A DNA stretch of 45,298 nucleotides from Bacillota bacterium (GCA_021846505.1 JAJZWV010000028.1:1-45298); one strand, 5' to 3'. Numbered from the stretch's first letter, positions 26,147 through 35,547 are shown. Numbers and translations are program-made. Notes: generated from the sequence alone by a model not told the origin.

Positions 26147-26471
26147 CACTCAGCTCCACCCACCGCGCCTGATGTTGCGACAGCCACCCGAACACCGCAT
26201 CGGGCCGATGAGTGCTGACCGCCAGCTGAAAGCGAGCATCGGCGCGGGACTCGGCGGCGCCTGCGCCGGCAACCGGCTCGGTCGGCGGAATGGGGGCGGC
26301 GACTGGCATAGCGCTGGCCAGCACGTCCGCCCTCGAGGCAGAGCTCGTGGCGTCGGCACCCTCGGCGGGCACCAGATCTTCGCGGTAAATTTGGTCCACC
26401 ATGCTGGTGGGCAGATGCGCGGCCGCTTGGTCGCGCCGCTGACGGGTATCAAAGAACGCCATCACCCACAT
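26130..26471 (-). CDS. hypothetical protein coupled to the aminotransferase
   Basis: A 113-residue protein with no recognised domain. It has a conserved-looking N-terminus (MWVMAFFDTRQRRDQ, then VDQIYREDLVP), an Ala/Pro-rich middle and a C-terminal FGWLSQHQARWVEL. No signal peptide or membrane span is seen. GGTGGGGTG lies just before the ATG. Its last 17 bases overlap the aminotransferase start, so the two are translated together. Function is unknown. Confidence 0.6.
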   Translation of the reverse strand: MWVMAFFDTRQRRDQAAAHLPTSMVDQIYREDLVPAEGADATSSASRADVLASAMPVAAPIPPTEPVAGAGAAESRADARFQLAVSTHRPDAVFGWLSQHQARWVELSDAPPR

Positions 26472-26564
26472 ATTCACCCCACCTTTGCCCATGTCTCATG
26501 CACGACAAGCGCCGTGGCGCTGGGGGTAGTGTGCGACAGGCGAGGCTCTCCTACACAGCGAAAG

Positions 26565-26831
26565 TCAGCCGCGCTTCCAGGGCTTGGGCCAGTCGGCCGG
26601 CGCCAAGTCGACAATCAGCACGTCCGGGCCAATGCGCTGCACCGCCGACCAGGGGATGCTCACCACGCGCCGCCCGCGCCCGACGGCCTTGCGCTCGGGC
26701 ATCACGAGCGCCTGAAGCGCCCCGGCGCCATCCACTTCCAGGTCGCAGTCACCGAGGTGGCCCAGGCGCTCGCCATCCCGCAAGTTGATAATCTCCTTGC
26801 CTGCCAGTCCGGAAAAGCGCACCACCAACAC
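26565..26831 (-). CDS. ymxH: YlmC/YmxH-family PRC-barrel protein
   Basis: An 88-residue single PRC-barrel. It has FSGLAGKEIINLRDGERLGHLGDCDLEVDG, then VSIPWSAVQRIGPDVLIVDL, matching the YlmC/YmxH sporulation family (LSGKEIIN...G..LG...D). Bacillus ymxH lies between mlpA and spoVFA, the same relative position as here. Role unknown; these small barrels usually bind RNA or protein partners. The start is one of several near-adjacent GTG/TTG codons, so the N-terminus is uncertain by a few residues. Confidence 0.82.
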   Translation of the reverse strand: MLVVRFSGLAGKEIINLRDGERLGHLGDCDLEVDGAGALQALVMPERKAVGRGRRVVSIPWSAVQRIGPDVLIVDLAPADWPKPWKRG

Positions 26832-26886
26832 CCCCGGCCACCCTATGATGGCGCGAGGGCCCGTATGTCCCCGCGGCTCGCCGGGC

Positions 26887-27291
26887 TTAGCCCTGATCAG
26901 CCGGCAGGGCGGCGTAGCCGGGCTTGGCCGATTGGCCGGCTTGCCGACGGAAGTTTTCCTGGTTTTTAGCCAGATAGCCCTGGAACAAGTCCTCGGCCGT
27001 CATCCCTGCCGCCAGGCACATGGCGACATAGAAGTGGAGCACGTCCACCAGCTCTTCATGCAGGTGCTGCGGGTCCCACGCCTCGGGGTTCTTCCACCAC
27101 TTGAACTGGGCAGCCTCCAGGACCTCCCCCAGCTCCACGATGAGCGCAAGCGCCTGCTTCTGAATCCAGGTGCGCTGATCGAAATCCAGCCCGCGCCGCT
27201 CCACCAATTCATCCTGAAACCGCTGCTGCCACGCAAAGATGGTTCCCAGGCGATCCTCGCTCCGGGTCTCTCGCTGCCCCTCACTCACCAT
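26887..27291 (-). CDS. dimeric dUTPase-family (all-alpha NTP pyrophosphatase) protein
   Basis: A 134-residue all-alpha NTP pyrophosphatase. It has WQQRFQDELVERRG, then LIVELGEVLEAAQFKWWKN with the metal-binding ELxEV, and HEELVDVLHFYVAMCLAAGM with EExxDxxHF. This fits the dimeric dUTPase family (PF08761), which cleaves dUTP to dUMP. ATG at 27291 has GAAGGGG 8 nt upstream; a GTG three codons earlier overlaps that site. The insertion of this gene between ymxH and the rest of the block is not seen in Bacillus. Confidence 0.8.
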   Translation of the reverse strand: MVSEGQRETRSEDRLGTIFAWQQRFQDELVERRGLDFDQRTWIQKQALALIVELGEVLEAAQFKWWKNPEAWDPQHLHEELVDVLHFYVAMCLAAGMTAEDLFQGYLAKNQENFRRQAGQSAKPGYAALPADQG

Positions 27292-27596
27292 GTATGGCAC
27301 CCCTTCTTGGCAGAAACTGCTGGCGCCGTAGCCGCGCGCCCTTTAGCGGGCCCGCGATCCGAAGCCCCGCCGCATTATGAGACCGGGCAGCGGTTCTGCC
27401 CACGCGCCTCCTCAGCCTCCCACATTCGCGGCGTGGGCGCACCTGGTCGGCGGGCCATTCCGCCGATCACCGATGAGCGCTCCGCGCGAATTGGCTGCAC
27501 ACCCCTTGGTTGTCCCGCTCCCGATTAGACACACAGGATAAAAAAAGACAGCAACCAGATGGGTCCCTGGAGCCTGGGACTAGCGGAGGGGCAGGC

Positions 27597-28528
27597 ATGA
27601 TCGGTGGCGGCGCCAGCATCAGCACTAGAGACCGCATCCCCGTGGCCCGTCTGGTGTGGGGCGCAGCCGCCATCGTTATCGCCCTACGCCTCGGTGCCAT
27701 CGGAATCCATGCGCTGTATGGATTTGACTGGCTAACATCTGTCTATGGCGCCCTCGCGCTGGTCACGACGGCGGGCGACACGCGCATGGTGCCGGGTACG
27801 TCGGGCCAAACGATCTTCGCCTTGGGCATGCTCGCCGTCGGCACCGCAGTGTGGATCTACTGGATCTCCGTAGTGGCGGCCGCGCTCGTGGCGGTCGACC
27901 TGTCGCGAAAGGAGCGGCGCATGGAGCAGCGACTGCGACAGCTGGCGGATCACTATGTGGTCGTCGGCGCGGGGCGGGTCGGATCCGCCGTCATGCGACA
28001 GCTGGTGGACGGCGGCGTGCCGGTCGTCGTAGTGGACACCGAGGCCGATCGGGTGGCCTCGCTGGAGGCCAACAGCCCGCACCCCCTGTTCCTCAAGGTG
28101 AGCGCGTACGACGCGGACCTGTTTCGCCGCCTGCGCCTCGACCGTGCCAGGGGTTTGGCCCTGGCCCTTCCGGACGACGCGCAGAATTCTTTCACCAGCT
28201 GGGTGTGGAGGACGTGGTGCGGCCGGACCTGGCTGGCGGCAACCGCCTGGGCCGCATGCTGCTAAAGCCCCGGGCCCACGAACTCATCATGGCCATGTTG
28301 GACGAAGCGGGGATTGTCGTGCACGAGGTGGAGGTGGCTCCCGGCCATGCCATGGAGGGCCAAGAGGTGCGGCGCGTCCGTCAGGCGTTCGGGAGTCGGC
28401 ACACGCTTCTGGGGTACTGGCGCCGTGGGGCCACCTACGTGGCGCCCGCAGCCGGCGACCGGATTCGGGCCGGCGATGTGCTCATCCTCCTGGAACAGCC
28501 CGAGACTTCGAGCGAGGGGCCTCCCTAG
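27597..28528 (+). pseudogene. K+ channel / TrkA-N (RCK) protein with internal deletion and frameshift
   Basis: ATG at 27597 starts a protein with a membrane span (residues about 17-40), a pore loop (YGALALVTTAGDTRMVP) and a second span. It continues with a Rossmann RCK domain: HYVVVGAGRVGSAVM, VVVVDTEADRV, LALPDDAQN. At about 28190 the frame breaks; the continuation in another frame reads FHQLGVEDVVRPDLAGGNRLGRMLLKP and then a complete RCK-C domain ending at 28528. The joint lacks the roughly 30 residues (VTLTAR...ARA) usual after DDAQN, so a deletion of non-triplet length is the likely cause. The pore has TTAGDT where TVGYGD is usual. Probably non-functional. Confidence 0.75.
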
Positions 28529-28967
28529 GTGCCCTCCGGCGAAGAACGGCCGCCAAGTGAGGCGTCCGCGCTTCCCCTGGAGGGAGAGCCCCCATCGGCC
28601 GCACCGGACTGCCCAGCGGGCCGCAAAGGGGTGCGGGCGGACCGACGTCCTGCCCCCTTAGTCGTGAATCAGCCTGGGCGCCGCGGCGTCGCACCGCGCC
28701 TTAGCGGCCCGGCCAGGCCCGCTCTCTGAATCCCGGGACTCTCGGATTCACAGGTGCCGAGGTCCGCTGCTGCCATCTCAGCGCGCCCGGCCCTCTCCAA
28801 GGGGCCGGGCCGAAGGGCCGCCGAGACTCTTGACAACTTGGCTCCACCAGGCGGTGCTTCCAGGCCATGGCGCCCTGCGCCTGTGCGCCCGGGCGCTGGC
28901 CTCAGGCACAGAGGGGCTAGCGGGGCCGCAGCCGGGCGCCTGCGACGCGATGCCCCGTGAGCCACGC
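28529..28967. other. gene-free stretch of 439 bp between convergent genes
   Basis: No coding sequence can be supported. It holds an imperfect palindrome TGAATCC...GGATTCA (28727-28750) and a strong GC hairpin (28785-28810). It separates the broken K+-channel gene from the large beta-helix/AAA+ gene, which converge on it. Confidence 0.4.
28785..28810. terminator. GC-rich hairpin, possible terminator of converging genes
   Basis: GCCCGGCCC and GGGCCGGGC form a perfect 9-bp stem around an 8-nt loop. It is about 160 bp past the beta-helix/AAA+ stop and 260 bp past the channel pseudogene. No U-tract follows on either strand. Confidence 0.35.
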
Positions 28968-31900
28968 CTACTCGGGAATGGCGGACACGTCGGGCAAATC
29001 GGCTGCGGTGAGCAAGCTATAGGCTTGGGCCGACCGCTCCGCTGCAGAGAGGGCCATGAGCCGCAGTGCCATCTGACCCTGGGCCTTCTCATATACATTG
29101 CGGACAAAGCGGCCGTTCGAAAAGTGATGGGGCCCGGCTGCTAGGCGCAGTCGAAACGCATGGTCAAGCGCATCCACCAGGGCGGGCTCAAGGTCCAGCT
29201 GCGCGCGCGCCGCTAGGTCCCGAAAGATTTGCAGCAACTCGTCGGCGTTGTAGTCCTGGAAGTGCCAGCGGTTCGGGAAGCGGGACGAGAGCCCGGGGTT
29301 CGTGTCCAGAAATGCCTGCATGTCGTCTGGATATCCCGCGCAAATCACCACAAGCGCATCCCGCAAGTCCTCCATCGCTTTCAGCAAAGTTTCGACCGCC
29401 TCCCGGCCAAAGTCATGGCCGCCCTCAACGCTTTTCAGGGCATACGCCTCGTCGATGAACAGCACCCCGCCCACTGCTTCGTCAATCACCCGCTGCGTTT
29501 TCAAGGCAGTTTGGCCAATGTACCCGGCCACAAGCTTTCCTCGATCCACCTCGACCACGTGGCCCCGGTCCAACACGCCCAAACTTTTGAAGATGCGTCC
29601 CATCAAGCGGGCCACGGTTGTCTTCCCAGTGCCGGGGTTGCCCACAAACACCATGTGATAGTTGGTGCGGGACAGCCCCGGCAGTCCCAGGGCCCGGCGC
29701 TGCTGTTGGTACTCAGCCAGTGCCGCTATTTGCCTGACGGCGTCCTTCACCGCCGCCAGACCGATCAGCTGCTCCAACTCCGCCATAATCGCGGTCACCG
29801 GCTCCGCCGCGTGAACGCCGCTGACGTGTCGCACCAGCGGCTTCACATCGTCCAGGGCGACGCGGGTGAGCGCCAGCCGCGTGCGCTCGGCGGTGGGCCA
29901 GCGGGCCAGGCGCCGCGCCTGCTGCACCGCAATCTGCTCTACCCACGTGCGGACCAGGCGTGCATTGGCGAACGTATTGTCTCGGCGCGCGTACAGCGCA
30001 TCGAATTCCTCCGCCACCAGCGCACGGGCGTCGTCATCCACTTCGAGGCCCGCCCGAGCCATGGCTCCGTCAAAAATTTTCATCAACTCGTCCGCGGTAT
30101 AGTCGTCGAAGTGGAATGTGTACCCAAACCGATCCCGCAGTCCGGGGTTGGCGTGCAGGAAGTCCAGCATTTGGTCCGCATATCCCGCCGCAATCACAAC
30201 CAATTCCCTCCGGTGATCCTCCATGGCTTTCAGCAGGGTGTCGATGGCTTCGCGCCCAAAGTCCTGGCCGGCGCTCCCGCTGGGCATCAACGCGTAAGCC
30301 TCGTCCACGAACAGGACCCCTCCCATCGCACGCTGGATGGCGGCTTGCGTCTTCTGAGCGGTTTCTCCGATGTGCGCCCCCACGAGCTGCGACCGATCCA
30401 CTTCCACCACGCGGCCCTCGGGCAAGACCCCCAGGGAGTGGAAGATTCCACCCATGAGCCGGGCGACCGTCGTTTTCCCGGTGCCAGGGCGGCCCAGGAA
30501 CAGCGCGTGCAGGGTCGGGAGCCCCGTCTCCCCCAGATTGAGCTGCTGCCGCTCTGCGCCTACCTTGAGCAAAGCCGCGAGGTCGCGCACCGCCTCCTTC
30601 ACCCTGGCTAGACCGACCAGGTGATCCAGTTCCCCGAGCGCCACGTCGAGCTCGGCGCCGGGCGCCACCGGCCCGCGGGGGGCAGACGGCTGCGCCGTCA
30701 CGATGTTCCCGTCCGCGCGGATAAATGACCCTGCCTGCAGGTTGATCGCCGGCTCCTGGTGAGCGCCGCGGATGATGCAGCGCGAAATCGCACCGACCGA
30801 CTCAGGCTGCGCCAGCACGGCTGAGCCCCTGTTGCCGTCCAGCACACATGCCGTCAGCGTAACCTCGGAGAGGGCTTCGACATAGACCCCGTGGCTCTTC
30901 GAGCCTTGAATCGTCGTTTCGACGGCGGTGGCGAAGGAGCGGCCGGACACCCCTAGGCCCACGTCTCCACTCTGATCAATCATGCACTGCGTCAGCGTGA
31001 CATGGGCGCCGTGATGGGCCGCAACCGCTGGGTGGCCTTCCACGGTGGGGCCCAGCCGGCATCCTTTCAGTGCCGCCGTCCCCCCGTCGGCCAGGACGAT
31101 ATTATGAAATCCGGTGCCTTCCACCCCGCGGGCCGTCACCGTGCCCGATTCGGTGACCGCAATGCCGACGCCATGAGAGCCGGCAATGCGGACGCGGTTC
31201 AAGGCGGCGCTGGCGGTGTCGGTGATGTGGAGGGCGCCTCCCCCGGACGCGAGGGTGAGAGTTCCCCCCTCTATCGTGAGGGCGGCCGCATTCCCTGCGG
31301 TGCAGAAGGACCTGGCCGCCGGGGCCTGCCCGGTGCGTGCCATCCGGCACTCCTCCAGGACGAGGCGGCTGTTGTGGTGCGCGAGAAAGCCCGTGCCTTC
31401 CTCCGCCGTCACGGCAGCCGCCGCTGCGGTCAGGTGAGCGTCCCCAAACACGACGACAAGCGCATCGGGGCCCCCGCGGCCGGACAGGTCTCCGCCAGCC
31501 ACGCGCACAGAAGCCTGGCCGCTAGCCCAGATAGCCGCGCCGCCGGTGGCGGTGATCGTGCTCTCCGCAACCTCGGCCACAGCAGATCCGGCGGCGCTCA
31601 GCACCGGCTGCGCGCGGCTGGCGGACTCGAGCTGGCTCGACCTCACGGTCGCGCGGGCCGCATCAACGAGGGTGAGGACGCTGCCCTCCGGCGAATGGAG
31701 CCGACTATCCGCGATGGTGGCCGCCGTTCCGTCGCGCAGATACAGGGCAGGGAATCCGGCCGACCGCGCTGTGACGGTGCATCCCGTCAGCGTCACCGCC
31801 GTGTTCTGCACGCAGTACAGGGCGTTGGACTGCCCGGAAGTGACCTCACATCCTCTCATCGCGACGGTGGACGACTCGTGCAGCCAAATGGTCGGGGCTT

Positions 31901-32408
31901 GGTCCGCGCTGGTAGCCAGGGTGCAGCTGTCCAGCTCGCAGTGGGACTGCCCGGCTGCTTGGAGGGCATTGCCCGTGGCTCCCTCGATGCGGACGGCGCT
32001 CGCCACGAGGCGCGCACCGTCGGCGACCCACAGCGCGGTCGGCTGCCCCGGGGCTCCTGTCACGGTGCTGTGGTCAATCGTCAGCGCGGCACCGGGCCCG
32101 ATGGCGAGGGCCGCGAAGGCGACTCCCCGAATTGTGCAGCGCTGCACCGTCGCCGCGGTCTGCGGGCTGAGCCTGAGTGTGCCCTGCCACGCCACGTCCA
32201 TGAAGGATGCCGACCCCGACTGCACGTGGAAGTTGGCGGACAGCACCGTGCCCGGCTCGGCCTGAATCACTATCGGGCGGTAAAGGTACAGGTCGCCCTC
32301 GGTGTATGTGCCGGAGGTCAATCGAATGTCGGTCACGTTTGGGCGCAGGAGCGCTTCCTGCAGCGTTTTGACAGGATACCGAATCCCGCGCCCGACTCTG
32401 ATTTGCAC
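28968..32408 (-). CDS. right-handed beta-helix fused to two CbbX/SpoVK-type AAA+ ATPase domains
   Basis: A 1146-residue protein. Residues 1 to about 590 are a parallel beta-helix: after an entry like pectate-lyase proteins ([30 protein letters not shown]) come more than twenty rungs of about 22 residues such as [20 protein letters not shown]. Two AAA+ modules of the CbbX/SpoVK/EccA class follow. The first has Walker [10 protein letters not shown] near residue 639 and Walker [13 protein letters not shown]; the second has GNPGTGKTT near 922 and [12 protein letters not shown]. Each has NPGL..RF with a likely arginine finger, so both look active. There is no signal peptide, so it should be cytosolic. 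GTG at 32408 with AAGGTGG 9 nt upstream was chosen. The client is unknown; CbbX-class proteins remodel enzymes or secretion partners. Confidence 0.9.
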   Translation of the reverse strand: MQIRVGRGIRYPVKTLQEALLRPNVTDIRLTSGTYTEGDLYLYRPIVIQAEPGTVLSANFHVQSGSASFMDVAWQGTLRLSPQTAATVQRCTIRGVAFAALAIGPGAALTIDHSTVTGAPGQPTALWVADGARLVASAVRIEGATGNALQAAGQSHCELDSCTLATSADQAPTIWLHESSTVAMRGCEVTSGQSNALYCVQNTAVTLTGCTVTARSAGFPALYLRDGTAATIADSRLHSPEGSVLTLVDAARATVRSSQLESASRAQPVLSAAGSAVAEVAESTITATGGAAIWASGQASVRVAGGDLSGRGGPDALVVVFGDAHLTAAAAAVTAEEGTGFLAHHNSRLVLEECRMARTGQAPAARSFCTAGNAAALTIEGGTLTLASGGGALHITDTASAALNRVRIAGSHGVGIAVTESGTVTARGVEGTGFHNIVLADGGTAALKGCRLGPTVEGHPAVAAHHGAHVTLTQCMIDQSGDVGLGVSGRSFATAVETTIQGSKSHGVYVEALSEVTLTACVLDGNRGSAVLAQPESVGAISRCIIRGAHQEPAINLQAGSFIRADGNIVTAQPSAPRGPVAPGAELDVALGELDHLVGLARVKEAVRDLAALLKVGAERQQLNLGETGLPTLHALFLGRPGTGKTTVARLMGGIFHSLGVLPEGRVVEVDRSQLVGAHIGETAQKTQAAIQRAMGGVLFVDEAYALMPSGSAGQDFGREAIDTLLKAMEDHRRELVVIAAGYADQMLDFLHANPGLRDRFGYTFHFDDYTADELMKIFDGAMARAGLEVDDDARALVAEEFDALYARRDNTFANARLVRTWVEQIAVQQARRLARWPTAERTRLALTRVALDDVKPLVRHVSGVHAAEPVTAIMAELEQLIGLAAVKDAVRQIAALAEYQQQRRALGLPGLSRTNYHMVFVGNPGTGKTTVARLMGRIFKSLGVLDRGHVVEVDRGKLVAGYIGQTALKTQRVIDEAVGGVLFIDEAYALKSVEGGHDFGREAVETLLKAMEDLRDALVVICAGYPDDMQAFLDTNPGLSSRFPNRWHFQDYNADELLQIFRDLAARAQLDLEPALVDALDHAFRLRLAAGPHHFSNGRFVRNVYEKAQGQMALRLMALSAAERSAQAYSLLTAADLPDVSAIPE

Positions 32409-32627
32409 GGCGGATTCCCACCTTTCGCCGGCCACTCGGACTGCTGGAGTCTCCGACGTGCCCACCGCCAACCACCGACCCCGTGCGCTCGGCCCCAGCA
32501 CCTCTCATCCCCAGGCCCCCATTCGTCTGCGGCGCGGGATTTTCCTGCCGCCGCCACACATTCGGGGCTCGTGGTTGGCTTCTTTCCCGCCTGCGCACGG
32601 CGCCGGTGCCTTCCAGAGCGACCCCTC

Positions 32628-32660
32628 TTGCACTAATTCGGGACGTATTGGTATAACGTC
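32628..32660 (+). promoter_or_regulatory. promoter for the PH-like gene with an overlapping palindrome
   Basis: TTGCAC (32628-32633) and TATAAC (32652-32657) are spaced by 18 nt. The -10 box is framed by GACGT (32642-32646) and ACGTC (32656-32660), an inverted repeat that could be an operator. It leaves a leader of about 210 nt. It lies in the 467-bp divergent gap, in which no other gene is supported and no clear promoter for the beta-helix/AAA+ gene was found. Confidence 0.55.
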
Positions 32661-32875
32661 ATTGATCCCTGGCGCAGCGAGGAACCTTGCATTTTTGGGG
32701 ATGCCCGGTCTGTCACCCAGGTCCGCTTCGTCCGATCTCTCTTTCTTCGAATCTCCGACGCGTTGCTCGCACTCGAAAGCCCAATCATGAGACCCAGGCG
32801 ACTGTTCCCGGATCCTATCCTGCGGCGCGGCCACACACTCGCAGTGCTTGAATTTACGGAAGGAGAGGACCTGTC

Positions 32876-33280
32876 GTGCCAATGCCTAGCCCGATCACGC
32901 CGGCGGTGATCGGGAACAACGTGGAGATTATGGATGGGCCCAGGTGGTCTCGACAGCGGCTCGGGACGCTCCGGATGACAGAGCGTGGGCTGCACTTTCG
33001 ATCGACCTGGCGAGCCCTGGTGCCCTTTACCTGGTCACTGGCTTGGGAAGACGTGGCTGAGCTTCAGATTGGCGGCGATGTGGCAGAGCGCTGGTCACTC
33101 TGGCTGCCCATGAAAGTGGCTCACCGAGCCACCCACCTTACGATTATGGACCGGCAAGGGCGCTCCCAAGGCTTTGTCGTGCCAAATCGCCCGATCGAGC
33201 GCATCCAAAACCAGCTGCGCCCCACCATGGACCGATGGAATCAGGGGAGGGGAGCCTCTCCCCCAGGTTCAGCTCTGTAG
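32876..33280 (+). CDS. small PH-like-domain protein
   Basis: A 134-residue protein. The pattern LGTLRMTERGLHFRS, then FTWSLAWEDVAELQIGG, THLTIMDRQGRSQGFVVPN and a closing amphipathic helix RPIERIQNQLRPTMDRW fits a bacterial PH/GRAM-like domain (strands with a GL.F turn, an IPW.D-like element, and a C-terminal helix). No membrane span. GTG at 32876 is 7 nt from AAGGAGAGG. It is divergent from the beta-helix/AAA+ gene and has its own promoter and terminator. Such domains often bind membranes or proteins; the role here is unknown. Confidence 0.6.
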   Translation: MPMPSPITPAVIGNNVEIMDGPRWSRQRLGTLRMTERGLHFRSTWRALVPFTWSLAWEDVAELQIGGDVAERWSLWLPMKVAHRATHLTIMDRQGRSQGFVVPNRPIERIQNQLRPTMDRWNQGRGASPPGSAL

Positions 33281-33335
33281 CGAGCACCCCGTGGCCAGTG
33301 GCGGGTGTTGCGAGCGTGAGCCCGGTCACGGCCCG

Positions 33336-33370
33336 ACCGCCGCCGCCAGCACAGTTGGCGGCGGCGGTTT
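33336..33370 (+). terminator. strong stem-loop terminator after the PH-like gene
   Basis: A perfect 13-bp stem (ACCGCCGCCGCCA / TGGCGGCGGCGGT, arms 33336-33348 and 33356-33368) with a 7-nt loop is followed by a short T run. It lies 55 bp past the stop codon of the PH-like gene. Confidence 0.65.
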
Positions 33371-33502
33371 GCCGGACCCAGCGAGCGCGGAGGGTCAGCC
33401 GAGAATTTCGGCGTGCGGCGGACAGCCCTGCGGCCGCCTGCTGCGCCGCGCAAGGGACCGGCGGCCGGGGCTTGAGTGTCTCACCGCTCCGCCGGATTCG
33501 CC

Positions 33503-34852
33503 CTATGGGGCACCGCCGACTGCATCCAGAAAGCGGGCCCGCAGGCCTGCCACCAGCGCCCGCCGGGGGCCCGCTGCAGCCAGTGCCACCTCCGGGAGGC
33601 GCGCTTCATGCAAATCGTCCAGCACCCGCCGAATGTCGGCGGGCCCCACGCGGTCCACTGCGGCCACCAGCTCCTGGGCCGTGGGCACCGCCAGCCCTGC
33701 GGACACCCAGGGTGCCACCCGGTGGAGGCGTCCTTCCGGGCTCTCCTCCTGGAACACGATGCCGATTTTGAGCTGGGTGCGCGCCCGCTCCACCTCGTCG
33801 GGCGTCGGCGGGCGCTCGCGCAAGCCTCGCCACTCGGCAGCCATCTCGGCCACCACCCGCTCCACTTGATCCGGGGCCACTCCAGCCGACAGCGATAGGT
33901 CGCCATGGTCTCGGTGCCCGCTGTATCCCGCCCCCACGTGATACGCCAGCCCTTCCTGCTCGCGGATGCGCTGCCACAGCCGACTGGTGTTCTGGCCCCC
34001 CAGAATCACCCCCAGCAGCCGGTAAATCATGCTGTCGGGGTGATGCCATGGCACGGCCGGCCATCCCATCACCACATACGCCTGCTGACCGGAGACCCGC
34101 GTTAGGCGCTCTGCGCCGAGCGCGGTGGGTGCCGCAAGCGGACCCGACAGGACCGTGTCCGGTGACCAGGCGGCCACCCGATCCAGCAGGCGAGCGCGGG
34201 CCACCTCCGGGGGCACCCCGCCCGGCTGGCCTGCCATTACCACCAGCGTGTGCGCGGGCGTGTAGGCGCGGGCGTGAAAAGCGCGCAACACATCGATGCT
34301 CATGCGCCGCAGGCTGGGCGTTGAGCCCAGCACCTCACGCGAAACCGGGTGGTCTCCCCACAGCGCCTTCAAATACGCCTCTTCGGCCCGGTCCTCCGGA
34401 TCGTTCAGCGCTTCGCGCAGCTCCGCCTCCACCACGCCGCGCTCCCGCTCCAAATCCTCGGCCTCCAGATGCGGCTCGGTGGCCAGCGCCCACACCAAGT
34501 CAAAAGCGTTCTCCCAGTCATCGGCCAGGCAGTGGGCGTGGTAGCACGTCACTTCTCGGGTGGTGTACGCATTGACGTCGCCGCCCAGCCGGTCCATCCG
34601 GTCCGCCAGCTCGACGGTGCTGAGGCGGCCGGCACCCTTGAAGGCCAGATGCTCCAGCAAGTGCGCAGCGCCCCACTCCCGCGGCTGCTCGTCCCGGGAC
34701 CCGGCCGCCACAAACACCGCCACCGCGACCGATCCGGCCGCCTGCGGTGGGGCGAGCTCCATGGCCAAGCGGGCGCCGGTATCCGCCACATCTACCTGAA
34801 CTCCCCCGACCGGCTCCAAACCATCAACACCTTTCGCCCCAGTGTATCGCAC
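33503..34852 (-). CDS. ymxG: M16-family zinc peptidase (MlpA/YmxG type)
   Basis: A 449-residue M16 (insulinase/MPP-like) peptidase. It has the inverted zinc motif HxxEH in AAHLLEHLAFKG, the distal metal glutamate in ERGVVEAEL, GGDVNAYTTREVTCYHAH, and the second-domain QQAYVVMGWPAV and EGLAYHVGAGYSGHRDHG. Position next to ylxY and pnp matches Bacillus mlpA. Homologues degrade peptides. The start is uncertain: the GTG at 34852 has no Shine-Dalgarno, and a TTG at 34819 behind AAAGG would also keep the whole domain. Confidence 0.9.
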   Translation of the reverse strand: MRYTGAKGVDGLEPVGGVQVDVADTGARLAMELAPPQAAGSVAVAVFVAAGSRDEQPREWGAAHLLEHLAFKGAGRLSTVELADRMDRLGGDVNAYTTREVTCYHAHCLADDWENAFDLVWALATEPHLEAEDLERERGVVEAELREALNDPEDRAEEAYLKALWGDHPVSREVLGSTPSLRRMSIDVLRAFHARAYTPAHTLVVMAGQPGGVPPEVARARLLDRVAAWSPDTVLSGPLAAPTALGAERLTRVSGQQAYVVMGWPAVPWHHPDSMIYRLLGVILGGQNTSRLWQRIREQEGLAYHVGAGYSGHRDHGDLSLSAGVAPDQVERVVAEMAAEWRGLRERPPTPDEVERARTQLKIGIVFQEESPEGRLHRVAPWVSAGLAVPTAQELVAAVDRVGPADIRRVLDDLHEARLPEVALAAAGPRRALVAGLRARFLDAVGGAP

Positions 34853-34919
34853 TGCTAGGAGGGCTGCTGCTGGCGGTCAAAGTGGATGCCGTACGACATC
34901 CACATGGCTCCAACGCGCT

Positions 34920-35240
34920 CTAGGGGTCGTGTGCGAATCGGCCCACGTGGTTAACTGCTCCCGCTGCGCGGAGGTAACGGCCAAAGCCGGTGTAGGGTGA
35001 TTCATACGGCCTATTATTACCATAACACAACGTGGCCCCGCCCACTCCCGCAATGGGCCAATGTCGCGTGACTGCACCCGTGAGTGCCAACTGAGTCACC
35101 ACCAATCCCGACGTCCCGCCGCTCGTCAGTGCATACAGGAAGGACCCACACCGCGCCAAAATCGGTGCGTCCCCCACGTTAGACTGACCGGGTCCGCCCG
35201 GCAGGTGACCCAACACTGTGACCCGGCCGCTCTTCAGCAT
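34920..35240 (-). pseudogene. possible fragment of an unknown propeller-like or lipoprotein gene
   Basis: A frame of 106 codons reads GRVTVLGHLPGGPGQSNVGD, then LYALTSGGTSGLVVTQLALTGAV and ATLCYGN, which has the alternating turns of a beta-propeller blade. No Shine-Dalgarno precedes its ATG, and a stop lies just upstream in the frame. I read it as a leftover of a larger gene, but it may be chance. It shares a 695-bp gene-poor stretch between the M16 peptidase and the lipoprotein gene, where nothing else coding is convincing. Confidence 0.25.
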
Positions 35241-35547
35241 GGCGGGGAGCTTCTATTGGAACAAGCCCCCCACGCACCGGAGACGTTCACGAGCACCTTC
35301 AGCGGGTCCAAGACCGGGAGCACTTCCTCGAGTGCCAGTCTGATCGGGGGGCCTATCAGCGCCAGCATTGGCTGTGGCGTGGTCAACACCATCATGCCGG
35401 CCACATCCGACCAGCACAGCGCGAGCGTACGTTCCGGGGATCAGGGGTGGAACGACTACGGGTACGAGCAGAACCAGGGGGTCGGAAGCCATTTCGAATG
35501 GTCCTAAGGGAACTAGACGCGGAGTGCCGTCGACCCAGGAGGGTACG

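Noticed and set aside
28529-28729. 66-codon plus-strand frame after the channel pseudogene
   Set aside because: Pro/Arg/Ala-rich composition without a ribosome-binding site or recognisable motif; expected by chance at this GC content.
28680-28760. T-box-like CGCACCGCG followed by an inverted repeat
   Set aside because: The conserved T-box surroundings, specifier loop, U-tract and a downstream aminoacyl-tRNA or amino-acid gene on that strand are all missing.
29229-30611. 460-codon plus-strand frame opposite the AAA+ domains
   Set aside because: Antisense shadow; both AAA+ modules on the minus strand have full conserved motifs, while this frame has none.
31002-32636. 544-codon frame on the plus strand opposite the beta-helix
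   Set aside because: It is an antisense shadow of the repetitive, GC-rich beta-helix coding sequence: Arg/Gly/His-rich with no domain and no suitable start signal.
32505-32882. 125-codon minus-strand frame in the divergent gap
   Set aside because: It covers the promoter and leader of the PH-like gene, lacks a Shine-Dalgarno and does not look like a protein.
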